Assembly: GCA_016271365.2 (NCBI GenBank)
Contig: CM057458.1
Span: 199,302,501-199,366,500 of the forward strand
DNA: 64,000 bases
Reading direction: 5' to 3'
Source: Neoceratodus forsteri
Lineage: Eukaryota > Chordata > Ceratodontiformes > Ceratodontidae
The notes beneath the pieces were generated by a model, which had not been told where the DNA came from, made no database searches, and saw only the letters and a program-made list of their open reading frames with translations. This document shows, in pieces, positions 10,555 through 22,030 of this stretch. The position numbers and the translations under genes were made by a program. Position 1 is the stretch's first letter, and each line of letters begins with the position of its first letter.

Positions 10555-10715
10555 GCAAGAGTGGTCGGCACTATGCCTCGAGGCACGCAGTCTGGCTAAC
10601 AAAATGACTGACCTCACTACTATAATAGCTGAGCTAGGACTAGACTGGGTGGCTGTGACTGAAACATGGTTCACAAATAATCATAGTTGGGAGGTGACTA
10701 TCCTGGGGTACAACT
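10555..10715 (+). pseudogene. CR1 A endonuclease, N-terminal part
   Basis: Encodes the start of the ORF2 endonuclease, with ARSLANKMTDL (about 10585-10617; CR1s usually have NARSLxNK) and DWVAVTETWFTNNHSW (about 10644-10691). The second motif contains the catalytic Glu of the TETW block. The frame is cut at 10715 by the nested CR1 B. The downstream half begins at 13990. Confidence 0.8.
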
Positions 10716-10931
10716 CCATGGCAGGGGTGAGGCTAGGGTATTGCACATCATGCAGTTTAATGAATGATTGCAAAACTGGTGCAGAGCACAGGGCTTTGGC
10801 TTCATTGGGGACTGGGGGTACACCTGGAGAGATGAAGGTCTATACTGGCACGATGGTCTGCATCTGTCCACGAAGGGAACCAAGCTCCTAAGTGACAGGT
10901 TTAAATGCTTCCTTGGCAATCTTTTAAACTA
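10716..10931 (+). pseudogene. CR1 B ORF1 end (esterase block V)
   Basis: Only the last part of ORF1 is present. In one frame it reads GLYWHDGLHLSTKGTKLL (about 10828-10890) and ends LGNLLN before a stop at about 10931. This matches block V (DGLH) of the CR1 esterase and the ORF1 end of copy A. The upstream part is frameshifted. The 5' truncation at 10716 is the insertion boundary. Confidence 0.7.
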
Positions 10932-11149
10932 GGCAAGGGGGGAGGTGCTGATAAGAGGCAGGAAATTTCAAGCCTCCCCCCACAAAACATGGCAGGTAGT
11001 AAGGTAAACACTGAGGTACAGAGCCCAACAGAGGGCAGGACAGGGGTAAATGGAAAAATAGACAAGGGCAATAAGAGCAGGGATGGGGGAAAAAGGATAA
11101 AGCCAACATTAAATGGAGGCAATGAGTCACCAATGCCCGTAGTCTGAAA

Positions 11150-11792
11150 ACAAGCTTCCGGAGCTAGTAGCCCTGATGGAAGATGAACAATTGGATATTG
11201 TGGCAGTCACGGAACATGGTACATGGAGAACCATGACTGGGATGTCAACATACTGGGGTACACAGTCTACAGAAGGGACAGGAGGGTAAAAAGAGAAGGT
11301 GGAGTAGCTCTATACATAAGGGAAGGGATCAAAGCTACAGAGCTAAAAAGTAAAGGGGGAAGACAAGAGGCACTCTGGGTCACCTTGGAGACAGGGAATG
11401 GCATCACAGTCTGCACAGGGGTTGTATACAGACCCCCTTCTCAAGGGGAGGAAATAGACAAGAAAATGATAGAGGACATTCTCAAAATGGATGAAAAAGT
11501 GAAGATACTGTTGATAGGGGACCTGAATATGCCAGATGTTAGCTGGATGACATGTACTGTAGCCACATCCAAGAGCAGGGTCATTCTCGATGCCCTGCAG
11601 GGGGCAGGCCTTAGACAGCTAGTATTGGAACTGACTCGGGAGGGAGCAATACTAGACCTGGTACTCTCAAATGGAGAGAGGATCACAAATTTAGAAGTCA
11701 GTAGACATCTGGAAACAAGTGACCACTGCACAGTGTGCTTCACAATAAGCACAACCATGGAGACAAGCCATAAAGAACAAGGTGGACTTTAG
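11150..11792 (+). pseudogene. CR1 B endonuclease (EEP domain)
   Basis: A nearly complete APE-type endonuclease. Motifs are LDIVAVTE (about 11192-11215, the catalytic Glu block, followed by a frameshift), ENHDWDVNILGY (about 11227), GGVALYIREG (about 11301-11330), VVYRPPSQGEE (about 11422), GDLNMPDVSW (about 11518-11548, the DxN block) and TSDHCTVCF (about 11719-11745, the catalytic SDH). From the ATG at 11223, 189 codons are open. A frame change near 11780 separates it from the linker. Confidence 0.9.
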
Positions 11793-13620
11793 AAGGTCTG
11801 ACTTTGGCAAAATGGGTGAATACCTGAGGAATGCACTAGCAAATGGCCAAAAAAGAGGGTTGGAAGAACAATGGAGAAAAATCAAAACTGCTATCATAGA
11901 GGCAACAAGCCTTTGTGTGAAACAAATAAAGAAAACAAAGCGGAGTAAAAAAACACTATGGTTTTCAAAAGAAGTAGCAGGGAAGGTTAAGGAGAAAAGG
12001 GCTGCATTCAAAAGTATAAGGAATTACAGAAGGAGCATGACAGGGAACTGTATCAATTAAAGCAGAAAGAAGAGGGGAAGGCAGTCAGAATAGCAAAGGC
12101 CCATACCAAGGAAAAATAGCTAACTCAGTTAAGAAGGGGGATAAAACCTTTTATAGGTACATTAGGGAGCATAGAAAGGTTAAGGGAGGAATAGTGAAGA
12201 TTAATAAAGGAGAAGGGAGGTGGGCAGAGGGAGACAGTGAAATGGCAGAGATACTGAATGAATACTTTTGCTCAGTATTCACAAAAGAAGATGAGGAGGA
12301 GTTACCTAAACCAGACAATAGAAGCATTCTGGGTAGGGTGGTTGACACCAGTCCATTTACAGAAGAAAGAGTCCTGAAAGAACTCCTAAAACTCAAGGTG
12401 GACAAAGCAATGGGGCCTAACGGGATTCACTCAAGACTCCTAAAAGAATTAAGGAAGGACCTAGTGACACCACTGACTACACTTTTTAACAAATCATGGG
12501 AGGATGGGGTGGTACCTGAGGACTGGAGGAGGGCAGATGTGATTCCCCTTCACAAAAGTGGGAGCAAGGCAGAAGCAGGAAACGACATACCTGTAAGTTT
12601 GACCTCAGTGGTAGGGAAAATGATGGAATCACTTCTGAAAGAAAGAACTGTTGAGTACCTAGAGGCCAGAGGGGCACATGACCCAAAGCAGCATGGATTT
12701 ACAGCAGGAAGGTCATGTCAGATGAATCTAATTGATTTCTTTGACAGGGTGACCAAAGTAATAGACCAGGGAGGGGCTGTGGATATGGCCTACTTAGACT
12801 TTAGCAAGGCATTTGACATAGTCCTGCACAAAAGACTAATAATTAAGTTAGCCAGCCTGGGAGTGGGTTCCAGGGTGCTAGTCTGGATAGCAAACTGGCT
12901 GCACAACAGGACAGAGAAGGTAATAGTGAATGGAACACATTCCGAAGAAAGGGGGGGTTACTAGTGGAGTACCTCAGGGCTCAGTACTGGGTCCAGTCCT
13001 CTTTAACATCTTTATAGGTGACATTGCCAAGGGTCTGGAGAGAAAGGTATGCCTCTTTGCAGATGACACAAAGATTTGTAACAGAGTTGATACACAAGGG
13101 GGGTAGAAAGGATGAGAAGGGACTTGGCAAGGTTGGAGGAATGGTCAGACATATGGCAACTTAGATTCAACGCAAAGAAGTGCAAAGTAATGCACCTGGG
13201 AAACAAAAACCCAGGAGAAGAGTACACAATAACAGGGGTGGTACTAACAACAACAAAAATGGAAAGGGGCTTGGGAGTAGTCATATCAGATGACCTAAAG
13301 GTGGGTAAGCAATGTGAGAAGTCAGTAAGGAGAGCCAGGGGGATACTGGGATGCATAGGAAGGGGCATCACAAGTAGAAAAAGTGAAGTGGTTATCCCTC
13401 TGTACAGACAGTTGGTGAGACCCCATCTGGAATACTGTGTGCAGTTTTGGAGAGCCCATCTACGCAAGAACATAGACAGGATGGAAGCAGTCCAGAGGAC
13501 GGCAACCAAAATGGTGCAGGGTCTGCGTCAGAAACCATATGAAGAGAGACTGAGAGAGCTTAATATGTATACCCTTGATGAAAGGAGGGACGGGGGGACA
13601 TAATAGAAACTTTCAAGTAC
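11782..13620 (+). pseudogene. CR1 B linker and reverse transcriptase
   Basis: The linker (11782-12060) has LWFSKEVAGKVKEKRAAF. The RT open stretch 12194-12964 has EYFCSVFTKEDEEE, KAMGPNGIHSRLLKEL, EDWRRADVIPLHKSG, HGFTAGRSCQMNLIDFF and YLDFSKAFDIVLHKRL. After a 1-base shift near 12958 come [16 protein letters not shown] and [15 protein letters not shown] (about 13050-13095), with the FADD catalytic pair intact. The C-terminal open stretch 13112-13603 includes VISDDLKV and LVRPHLEYCVQFWRAHL. The few breaks are single-base changes. Confidence 0.9.
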
Positions 13621-13993
13621 CTCACGAGAATCAACAAAGTCCAGGAGGGTAGCATCTTTCAGAAAAAGAGATGTGTAAGAACAAGGGGGCACAATTTAGA
13701 GATAGAGTGGGGACGGCTCAGGAGTAATGTAAGGAAGTGTTTTTTCATGGAGAGAGTGGTGGATGCATGGAACTGCCTTCCTGGGGAGATTGTTGGGTCT
13801 AAAACAGTGGGGGAATTCAAACATGCATGGGACAGACATAAGGCAATTGTAGTGGGGGGGGGGTTGCAGGAAGTAGGCTGTTGGTCAACTAGAATCTGCA
13901 GCTTATCCAGTAGGAAGGGAAATGGGCAGACTGGGTGGGCCAAGTGGTCCTTATCTGCCATCAAAGTCTATGTTTCTATGTTTCTATGTAACT

Positions 13994-14570
13994 TGTTTAG
14001 GGGAGATAGGAATGGGAAAAAGGGAGGGGGTAGCTATTTATGTTAAGGATACCATCAATGCTGCAAAAATGCAGTAGGCACTAGGAGAAACAGAGGATCT
14101 ATGGATCATAATAGGAGCCGGAAGCTGGAAACCCATTCGGGTAGGAATAATTTACAGACCCCCAAATCAGGAGGAAGTCAGTGATAAGAAAATCCTGGAA
14201 ACCGTCCTCCTGATGTCAGGCAAAGGGGACATGGTGCTGGTGGGGGATTTCAATCTGCCGGACATAGTTTAGAATACCCACACAGCGGCATCACAGAACA
14301 GCAGGGAATTCCTAGTCACACTACAGGAAGCAGGCTTAAGTCAACTAGTGACATCACCCACAAGGGGTAACGAAGTTCTAGATCTGATATTCACAAATAG
14401 TGATAGGGTTATGGGTGTTTAAGTAGGGAACCACCTGGGAAACAGTGATCATAACACAGTATAGTTCAGGGTAAAAAGAAATGTAGACTCCACACACTCC
14501 AAACTGAAGGTCCTTGACTTCAGGAGGGCAGGCTTCACAAACAATGAAGGTCTGCCTAAGAGACAACCTT
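13994..14570 (+). pseudogene. CR1 A endonuclease, C-terminal part
   Basis: Shows GGVAIYVKDTIN (about 14026-14060), GIIYRPPNQEE (about 14142-14175), LVGDFNLPDIV (about 14236-14270, the DxN block), LDLIFTNSDRV (about 14380) and NHLGNSDHNTV (about 14428-14460, the SDH block). There are stops where Trp codons are expected (TAG for TGG near 14268 and 14462). The frame breaks near 14540. Confidence 0.85.
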
Positions 14571-14629
14571 AGTAACTCAACAGAAGGGAGCATTGATGAA
14601 TATTGGAGAAGGTTGAATGATGCAATAAC

Positions 14630-16588
14630 CATGGTCACATCACAGTGTGCCAGTCAGGTTATTAAGAACAAAAGGAGGAAAAACCCACTATGGTTTTCTG
14701 AAGAGGCTGCAACCATGGTGAGAGAAAAGTGCACAGCCTTCAGAAAGTGCAAGGAGTTGGGGAATGAGGCAGACAAAACAGAATATGAATAGAAACTAAC
14801 AGAGATGGGGAAAGTGATAAGGAATGTAAAGGCTCAAACAGAGGGTAGGATAGCTCATGAAGTAAAAAAGGGCAACAAAACCTTCTACAGGTATATACGT
14901 GAAAAAAGGAAGACCAAAGGGGGCATTGTTAGAATCACAAAAAAAAGACAGACAAACCACAGAGCAAGTTGAGAAGGCAGAGGCACTCAGTGAGCACTTC
15001 TGCTCAGTCTTCACACAGGAAGCAGATGGTAACGGACCAACAATAGGCATAAAGAAGTGTCCGACTGAAGGAATAGACATGGGTTCCTTCACATAGGAAA
15101 GGGTCCTGGAGGAAATAGACAAGTTAAAGGTAAATAAAGCTATGGGGCCGGATGGGATACACCCAAGAATACTGAAAGAACTAGGGAGTGAACTGGCAGT
15201 CCTCTTAGCAGTGCTCTTCAAATCATTAAGAAGCGGGGAGGTGCCGGAGGATTAGAATAGTGCAACAGTAGTACCACTCCACAACAGTGGAAGCAAGGAA
15301 CAGCCAGGTAATTACCATCCAGTTAGTCTAACATCAGTAGTGGGAAAACTGATGGAGTTCCTGCTGAAGGAAAGAATCATAGCTTTTTTGGAGCAATCTG
15401 GTCAGCTTGACAAAAATCAACACAGTTTCACAGCAGGGAGGTCCTGCCAGACAAACCTGGTTGATTTTTTCAATTGGGTCACCAAAACAGTGGATTCGGG
15501 TGGGGCAGTGCGTGTGGTTTACCTGGACTTCAGCAAAGTGTTTGACTGTGTTCCACACAGACTAGTCAAAAAAACTGGAGAACATGAGAATTGGGCCCAA
15601 GGTTACAAACTGGGTCAGAAACTGGTTACATGGGAGAACTCAAAGAGCATTAGTAAATGGCACTCTGTCTGTGGGAGGGTAATTAGCGGGGTCCTGCAGG
15701 GCTCATTTCTGGGGCCGATCATTTTCAACATATTCATCAGTGACATTTCGGATGAACTGGAGGGAAAGGTGTGCCTGTTTGCAGATGACAACAAAACTGG
15801 CAACAGGGTAGACACTACAGAGGGACAGCAAACCATAGAAGCCAATCTCTGAAAACTGGAGGACTGGTCCAAGACCTGGCAACTGAAATTCAATGCCAAA
15901 AAATGTAAGGTCATGCACCTGGGAAAGTGTAACTCAGGGAAACTGTACTCAATGGGAGGAGAGCAGCTGGTGGCTACCAGGTAGGAATGAGACCTAGGAG
16001 TGATCATATCAGATGACCTCAAGGTCAGAAGACAATGTGAAAAGACAGCACTAAAGGCTAATGATATCCTGGGATGCATAGGAAGGGGCATCACAAGCAG
16101 AAGACATTAAGTAATTATGCCCCGTATCAGTCCCTGGTCAGGCCCACCTGGAGTACTGTGTTCAATTCTGAAGTCCACACCTCAGGAAGGACATAGATAG
16201 GCTGGAGATGGTACAGAGAAGAGCGACAAAGATGGTGCAGGGCTTGCATCAGAAACCGTATGAGACAATACTGGATGCCCTCAAAGTATACTCCCTAGAA
16301 CAACGCAGGAATTGTGGGGACATGATAGAAACATTCAAATACCTTAAAGGCAACAACAGAGTGCACATGCAGAACCTCTTTCAGGTAAAGGACCACAGCA
16401 GGACTAGAAGGCACAACCTTCGACTTAAGGGAGGAAAATTCAGAAGCAATGCGAGGAAATTATTCACAGAGTTTATTGTGGAACCATGGAATAGTCTGCC
16501 AGAGGGGGTGGTGGGAGCCAAAACAGTGGGAGAATTCAAGCGTGCATGGGACAGACACGGTGGGATTCACAAGAAGGCAGCTAAGTAG
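14630..16588 (+). pseudogene. CR1 A linker and reverse transcriptase
   Basis: The linker has KNPLWFSEEAATMVREK (about 14681-14730). RT blocks are EHFCSVFTQEAD, KAMGPDGIHPRILKEL (about 15138-15185), SFTAGRSCQTNLVDFFNWV (about 15425-15480), VYLDFSKVFDCVPHR (about 15517-15560; the usual KAFD reads KVFD) and VCLFADDNKTGNRVD (about 15770-15815), with the catalytic FADD present. The C-terminal open stretch 16208-16588 includes KMVQGLHQKPYE and [12 protein letters not shown]. Stops and shifts occur near 15105, 15255, 15570 and 15852. Confidence 0.85.
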
Positions 16589-16655
16589 GGGGGGTAGGAT
16601 GCCAAGGGCAGACTTGATGGATCATCTGCTGATAACTTCTATGTTTCTATGTTTT

Positions 16656-18239
16656 TAACCCACTTGTGGTGGGTTTTCCTACAGCTGCAAGATTTTTGGG
16701 GGCTTTTTGAATCCAGCACTGTGACTTCAGGTGGGGAATCCACAACAAGAGAAAATGCACTCTAAGGTGCTAGAGTCTTGTTTTCAAATATCTTTAAAAC
16801 AGCAGCACAACAAAACTGGGCAAAAAAATATTGCCTACCTTTTTCACTATAAAAGATTATAGCCATCTTCCAGTTTTATTTGGTGGTAAAATGTTCTAGT
16901 TCTACTAAAACTTGAGTATTTTATAAATGTTTAAATTAGTTTTTTCTCAGGAAAAAATAAGATGACCACCACATTTGGTTTAGAAATGCCACTATAGACC
17001 TGGTAAGGGGTAGGATCGAGAAAATAAAATAAAATAAAAATAACATGGCATGCAACATAGGAGGTACCTAGAAAAGTAGATTTGATGGGTATGCTAATAT
17101 TTTTATTAACTGTATCTGAAATTAGCTTTTTGGGGGAAAACAAATTAATTGCATTGCTTTAATAATAAAGAATTGGGTGAAGAGCAGTGAAACAATTGAA
17201 ATGATAAACTATTGTTGGTTTAAATGGTATATTTCTGAATGGCTTCCTTCAGGCATCTAATGCTCTTTAACATCTAATGGGGAACCACCAGAGGGGGCAA
17301 AAGGTATGCTGGTTTATACAGCACGTCATACTTGCCTTTGCTGTACATTTATTTAGTTGAAAATTGGTGAGCAGGAGAGGCACACTGAGCCAAAGCTCGT
17401 TTTCAGGGAAGGGGAACAATGGAAGAACAGCAGTGCAATACACTGCAACAAGCCAGATTGAACAAACATTGATAAATGTGTTCTTACAACAGTAAATAAA
17501 TACAAAAAATAAATTTTAGATTAGTGCTCAGAATAAAGTACAGTCACATCTCAAATAGATATGCTCAAACAAGCACAATGGTAAAAGCGGCATCAATACA
17601 TGGTGTTCAAATGCAGTACTGGCAATGGGGAGAGGCCTGTAGGACAAGCTTATGCCCTGTCTCGTGGAGGAGGGAAGAACAGGGGGCATGAGGAAATGTA
17701 ACCCGAAAGCTGGTAATGGGGGACCTAGCTTGATGCCTTACCAAGGGTGGATGGGCTCAGCTGAGAGTGATGTCGGAAGGAAACTGTAACATAATTGTTT
17801 ACACATATTATTGTTTGCCATTGTCATTTTGTAATTTTATAAGTGTAGTGTTTATTGCTGCATTTTATGTGATCTTACAATTATGGGTCATGCCTGTAAA
17901 AGGAGCTTGATCCAGTGTACACAAACAAACAAACAAAGTCACAGTGAGGAGAACTCTTGGCTACCACTCCAAAGCATGAACGAACACCAACATATAGCAT
18001 GAATAAATACTTTTATTAAGTAAAAAATGTAAGAGTAGCACCCCCACAAGCAAACAGACAGACAGACACATGTCAGACTTTTGTATTACGGTACTTAGTG
18101 GTTCTATACAGACTAGGGTTTTGCAGATTGGGGCTATACGCAAAGGCTGTGTTGTGGTGATGATATATAAATACACTTACATACTGTTTTAAATGGTTAT
18201 GCAAGTAAAAAACTTAAAGGTAAACTTTAAAGAAGTACA
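16656..18239. other. Non-coding stretch, no gene seen
   Basis: About 1.6 kb of AT-rich sequence with no convincing ORF on either strand. There is a short CAAA run (17921-17937) and a CAGA run (18056-18067). No transposase or RT motif is recognised. It may include decayed repeats I cannot name. Confidence 0.6.
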
Positions 18240-18550
18240 AACAGAAAACCACACACCCACACACCTCTCGACAGCAAGTGTAGCAAAGCTGCTACCTGGA
18301 TTCACCACGAGAACAAAGCTGTTATGCCATGGTTGAAAGGCTTTTATTTGCCATAATCAAACAGCTTACAGTTCAGGAATGGCATTCACTGCAGCTAAAA
18401 TGCCCCAACATTTTGTGCTTGTACACTTTTATCAAGAGGCTACCATGGCAACTGTCATCTCTCCTTTTAAAGTTTGGGCTCTTAAAGTGACAGATACCTC
18501 AAAAACATTATATGGAGTGAGTTCATCAGTTATAATCAGATAAGTGCAAG
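18240..18550 (-). repeat. PLE pseudo-LTR, 3' copy
   Basis: The block from AACAGAAAACCAC (about 18240) to GTTCATCAGTTATAAT (about 18536) matches, inverted, the segment 23570-23890. Shared stretches include GCTGCTACC-GGATTCACCA, CATAATCAAAC and GCAGCTAAAAT-CCCCAAC. Its first 80 bases match 23341-23420 in direct orientation. This is the expected terminal structure of a Penelope element. Confidence 0.75.
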
Positions 18551-18844
18551 TTTAATAATATTAGTGTCAATTAGTTCCATAAACAATGAAAATTAAAAAA
18601 AAAAAACTCTGTGACCTTAGAGTCCAAAGCAAAAATCCCACTCGAAACCTTACAATGATGCATTGTAATAAAAGGGATAATCATTACAATTGTACTAAAA
18701 TGCACCATTTATCTAAATAGGCATCTTACTATATAAGCATAAGGAGGCAGGGTGGAGGAAACAACAACCAAACAAAACTAAAAGCATACAAAAATGGTTT
18801 AAAACAGGCTAGAAGCACACATAATATACTATAACTATTACAGT

Positions 18845-18930
18845 ATATAATAACTGGGGAGTGTTTTCTCTCATAGGGAAACCCGGTTATAATTCACTGT
18901 TATGACCTGCGGGTTATAATGGTGAATGGA
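18845..18930. repeat. Dispersed repeat, copy 1 (relative at 27345-27440)
   Basis: The sequence ATAATAACTGG...CATAGGGAAACCCGGTTATAATT is found here and, inverted, at about 27360-27432. Both then contain TGTTATGACC or TGTCATAACC. The flanks differ, so this is an interspersed repeat pair rather than a segmental duplication. No coding is seen. Confidence 0.6.
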
Positions 18931-18980
18931 AGCACCACTTGTGCTCATCAGCAAATTCCCCGACGTCCCGCACAGTGACA

Positions 18981-19006
18981 GCACAATACCAACACTGGTA
19001 TTGTGC
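18981..19006. repeat. Perfect short hairpin
   Basis: GCACAATACCA (18981-18991) and its exact reverse complement TGGTATTGTGC (18996-19006) are separated by the four bases ACAC. It could be the inner part of a small inverted-repeat element; no larger arms were followed with confidence. Confidence 0.7.
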
Positions 19007-19108
19007 CATCACAAAAGGAAGTGCTTTTTGAGGGGGCTTCACCCCCTCAGCACCCCCTGCATTTATTTATAATCAACTCAAGGTTGGAGTTGTTTCAGGG
19101 AGGGGGCA

Positions 19109-19202
19109 GAACACCGGGAGAAGCCGCATCACTGAAAACAGGCCATTGCAGTGACTATCACTGTAATGGTCTGTTTTCGGGTTTTGCTCTCCTGGTGTTG
19201 CT
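19109..19202. mobile_element. Small foldback element
   Basis: Two arms of about 45 bases face each other around CTA (about 19154). The left arm contains AACACCGGGAG and AACAGGCCATTGCAGTGA. The right arm contains TCACTGTAATGGTCTGTTTT and CTCCTGGTGTTG. The arms are imperfect. No target duplication was found. Confidence 0.65.
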
Positions 19203-19802
19203 CACAAGTGGGTCACCGATGGCGAACACGTGCCAGGTTTCCCTTGTTCTCTGCATGTGCAACTTCCTTACCATCTGCAGACACAATCTCTCCTCTGTCT
19301 CTGGGACTCCTTTCAGGTCATCTCTTTTAAACATTACTGCTTTGAGATTCCAGATTTTGTAATTTAACAATTTATCATTTGTCTACATTGTTTGGGTATG
19401 CGTAAAGTGCCTAGAGTAGCAATGAGATAGTGCACTCTAACTAATTAATAAGCTAAACCCCACAGGCTGTAATACATGTTTGTCATGGTTCATGATCACA
19501 AAAGGCCCACAAAAAACTGAAAGTAAAAATGGCAGTTGACACGATCGCATCTCAAATAATCTTATGGGTACCGCAAGAATGCACACAGAGTCATAAAATA
19601 GAAAGAAGAAACCTGAGAAAGAGAGAGTGGAGTGGAGTGAAGTGATCACAAAGAGCACACAATAAAACTTGGCTGGGGGTCTTTATACTACAGCACCAAT
19701 ACTGATGAAATGCTTTAAACTGCAGCACCATCTACTTGCCATACGATATTCTGTAACTGGTGTGTAGTGTTTCCAAGGTAAGAAGATGCTACTCAGCACT
19801 TA

Positions 19803-19972
19803 TATAAAACAAAACATGGGGGAAGTGCAAATTCAGATTTAATGCACACCCTCAGTGTGGGATGCTTTAATAAACCCCTTGAGCTTCACCCTCAGGGTTT
19901 ATGTAGCATGCCACACTTCGAGTGTGCATTAAATCCTCATTACACACTCCTCCCACATTGCATTCTATATGT
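19803..19972. mobile_element. Foldback MITE, family with 26743-26900
   Basis: Arms of about 75 bases. The left has GATTTAATGCACACCCTCAG and GTGGGATGCTTTAATAAACCC. The right, as complement, has GATTTAATGCACACTCGAAG and GTGGCATGCTACATAAACCC. The ends carry ATGGGGGAAGTG and its counterpart ATGTGGGAGGAGTG. A related element with the same GTGTGGGATGCTACATAAAC core is at 26743-26900. Confidence 0.75.
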
Positions 19973-20030
19973 TACAGACAGCATATTTAGCAAATACATT
20001 AGAGAAAGGGAATGATTTCCACCCTATCTT

Positions 20031-20345
20031 TCAGCCCTGGGGGACAGCGGCACATAGTTTGAAGATCTTAAACAATTCTTTGTGTGCCAGCATGCAAATA
20101 ATGTCATGACCACAGGCACCCACAAAAATCTCTTTGATACCAGTGAAGGTCCACCAGTGTGGACCCAGAATGAAGGTGCTATGCACATGTTCTGCAGTGA
20201 TATATTCAAAGTTCTGGTTGCTGATTGTTCTCATGTGCTGTCCTACTCACTCCATAAGCTTGCATTAGTTCTACCCATGTAGTAATAACCACACATGCAG
20301 GTTCCTAAGTAGATCACATATGTGGAGTTACAATTAATAAATCAT
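20031..20345 (-). pseudogene. GIY-YIG endonuclease domain of the PLE
   Basis: The minus strand encodes NSTYVIYLGTCMCGYYYMGR (about 20328-20270), matching the GIY-YIG pattern of EN+ Penelope elements: a YVIYL strand, a Cys-containing spacer and Y-Y-x-G-R. Downstream in another frame is a stretch with ENNQQPEL and LGPHWWTF, and a stop at about 20031. The GIY-YIG enzyme cuts target DNA for PLE integration. A 1-base shift after the YIG motif breaks the frame. Confidence 0.7.
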
Positions 20346-20984
20346 ACGATGTTAAGTGTTTCTGCTCTAGTGGGACTAACAGAAGTCGAGGTGTTTATTA
20401 CCTCACACTATTTACAAAGCAAACATCCAGCTGGTAACAATGGCAACCAGGTACTCTGCTTCTTTGTGATTAGTTGAAGACTGTGTATCACATGATCCCC
20501 AATATTATGAGGGCGATGGTACACCATATGAGGATACTCAGGTGCATGCACACTTAATTTTGATTCAGTTCTCAATATTTGCCAGTTGCTATGGATTATT
20601 TTTTTCATAGCATGCAAAGCTGTACTGAATGTCTTTACAAAACTGAGTTGTTTGTCAGAATTTCTCTCCCTCTACCTATGTATCACTAGGGTATTCCTAG
20701 CAGTACCAGCAGCCCTCATCGAAGCCTTATTAATGTCATTCCTGCTATGACCCCTTTGCTCAAAGCATTTATTAAGTGAGGCAGCATTTTGTTCAGAACT
20801 ATTTTGTGTACTGCAGTTGCACCTTACCCTGATGAATTGGCTTATAGGGATGGCTCTGATGGTATGGTGAAGGTAGCAAAAACTGACTAGCAGCACCACA
20901 TTCTGGTCAGTTGGATTCTGGAATGGGTCTGTATCTATGCCATTGTTGCTGTTCTTAATTATACAGTACATATATCCAGGAATG

Positions 20985-22030
20985 ACATATATAAAAAAAT
21001 ACTAGTGACTGTGAATCAAAGATTCCTACTTCTAGACTTGAGATACTGTTTGAGCTTGAGTAATTCTTCTCTTGTCCCCTGCCATTCCAATCAGGCAATT
21101 CTCAATGTAGTGCCTCCATAGCACTATTTTTCCAAAAAATGGGTTGACTTCAACATTATACAGGTACCTTTCTTCCCATAGCTCCAAATATAGATTTGTG
21201 AAATTGGTGACAAGGTTTCTCCCATCATAGTACCACTGATTTGTGAATAATATTGTCCAAGAAATATAAAAGCATTGCACTCCAATACAAATCTTTAGAG
21301 TTGGATGAGAAATTCAGTGGGGAGTATAGAACCTGTGGGTTTCCTGTCTAGATAGTACTTCAGTGCTATCTGTCCCCCTTTGTATAGAGAGATTCAATGT
21401 CGAGGGTCACAAAGTACTGGTACTCCTTGATGTGCAAATCTTCTAAGATGGCCAGGGCTTATGCTGTGTCTTTAATAAATTATCTTAATTCCCAAACAAA
21501 TGTGTTATGTAGAAATCCATGTACTGTGATAGAGGCTCAGTAACTGAATTAATGCCTAAAATTATTGGATGACCGAGGGCAAGAGGTGAGACTCTTGTGA
21601 ACAGTTGGTAGAATGCAAATTGTGGGCTGGGTGGGGTTTTCAGTAGTAAGAAATTTTTTGTGTCCATGTCAATCATGCCCATTTCATGTACATGGTCACG
21701 GTAGCTTTCAATCTGATTTTTAAAGATAATCATAGGGACACATGATAAGGGCCTGTAAATGCCTGGTTGCTCAGCTGGCCTTTTACTTCCACTTCATATG
21801 CTCTGGTGTCCAGGGCAACCACACTGCCACCTTTATTAGCTGATTTTAGTGTAATTAATGTATTTTTTCTGAGGTTTTCCAGTGCCTTGAATTTGTCCCC
21901 TGATATGTTGACAACAGTGGGGTGATTATTATTTTGATCAAGACGTTGGAGATCCTGCCTGTAGGCACCGATGAACACATTAGTAGTTGGGTTGCTTGGT
22001 GGCATAAAGGTGGATCCGGGTCTGAATTTA
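20985..22030 (-). pseudogene. Penelope-type reverse transcriptase, inactivated
   Basis: Minus-strand motifs in order: NVFIGAYRQDL (about 21980), SANKGGSVVALDTRAYEVE (about 21845-21790, the Penelope PADKGG block), HPIILGINSVTEPLSQYMDF (about 21575-21515, the RPIVSGxxSxTEPLS block), then FVTLDIESLY (about 21412-21383) with the first catalytic Asp, then GETLSPISQIYI (about 21225) and YIENCLIGMAGDK (about 21115-21078). The last is the YxDD box, here YIEN, so both catalytic Asp residues are changed. Several stops also lie between blocks. Confidence 0.8.

Larger units (their letters stand above)
9092..10715 (+). mobile_element. CR1 copy A, 5' part (interrupted)
   Basis: The 5' portion of a long CR1: subrepeats, ORF1 with an esterase domain, and the start of the ORF2 endonuclease. 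It stops mid-endonuclease at 10715 in the codons for ILGYN, where CR1 copy B is inserted. The endonuclease continues at 13990 with LFRGDRNGKKGG-type coding, so 9092-10715 and 13990-16655 are one element of about 4.3 kb. A 4-bp duplication AACT at 10712-10715 and 13990-13993 flanks the inserted copy. Confidence 0.8.
10716..13989 (+). mobile_element. CR1 copy B, nested in CR1 A
   Basis: A 3.27-kb CR1 truncated within ORF1, followed by nearly complete ORF2 and the 3' end with TTCTATG tail units (13969-13989). It splits the endonuclease of CR1 A and is flanked by AACT on both sides. It is among the best preserved CR1s here, with only a few frame breaks. The 3' UTR has GGGTGGGCCAAGTGGTCC and CTGCCATC directly before the tail, like the other young copies. 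Confidence 0.9.
13990..16655 (+). mobile_element. CR1 copy A, 3' part (continuation)
   Basis: Resumes the endonuclease interrupted at 10715 and runs to a CR1 tail at 16637-16655 (TTCTATGTTTCTATG). The 3' UTR differs from copy B (GACTTGATGGATCATCTGCTGATAAC before the tail, split at about 16611-16636), so A belongs to another CR1 subfamily. A is more decayed than B, as expected for the older host element. Confidence 0.85.
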
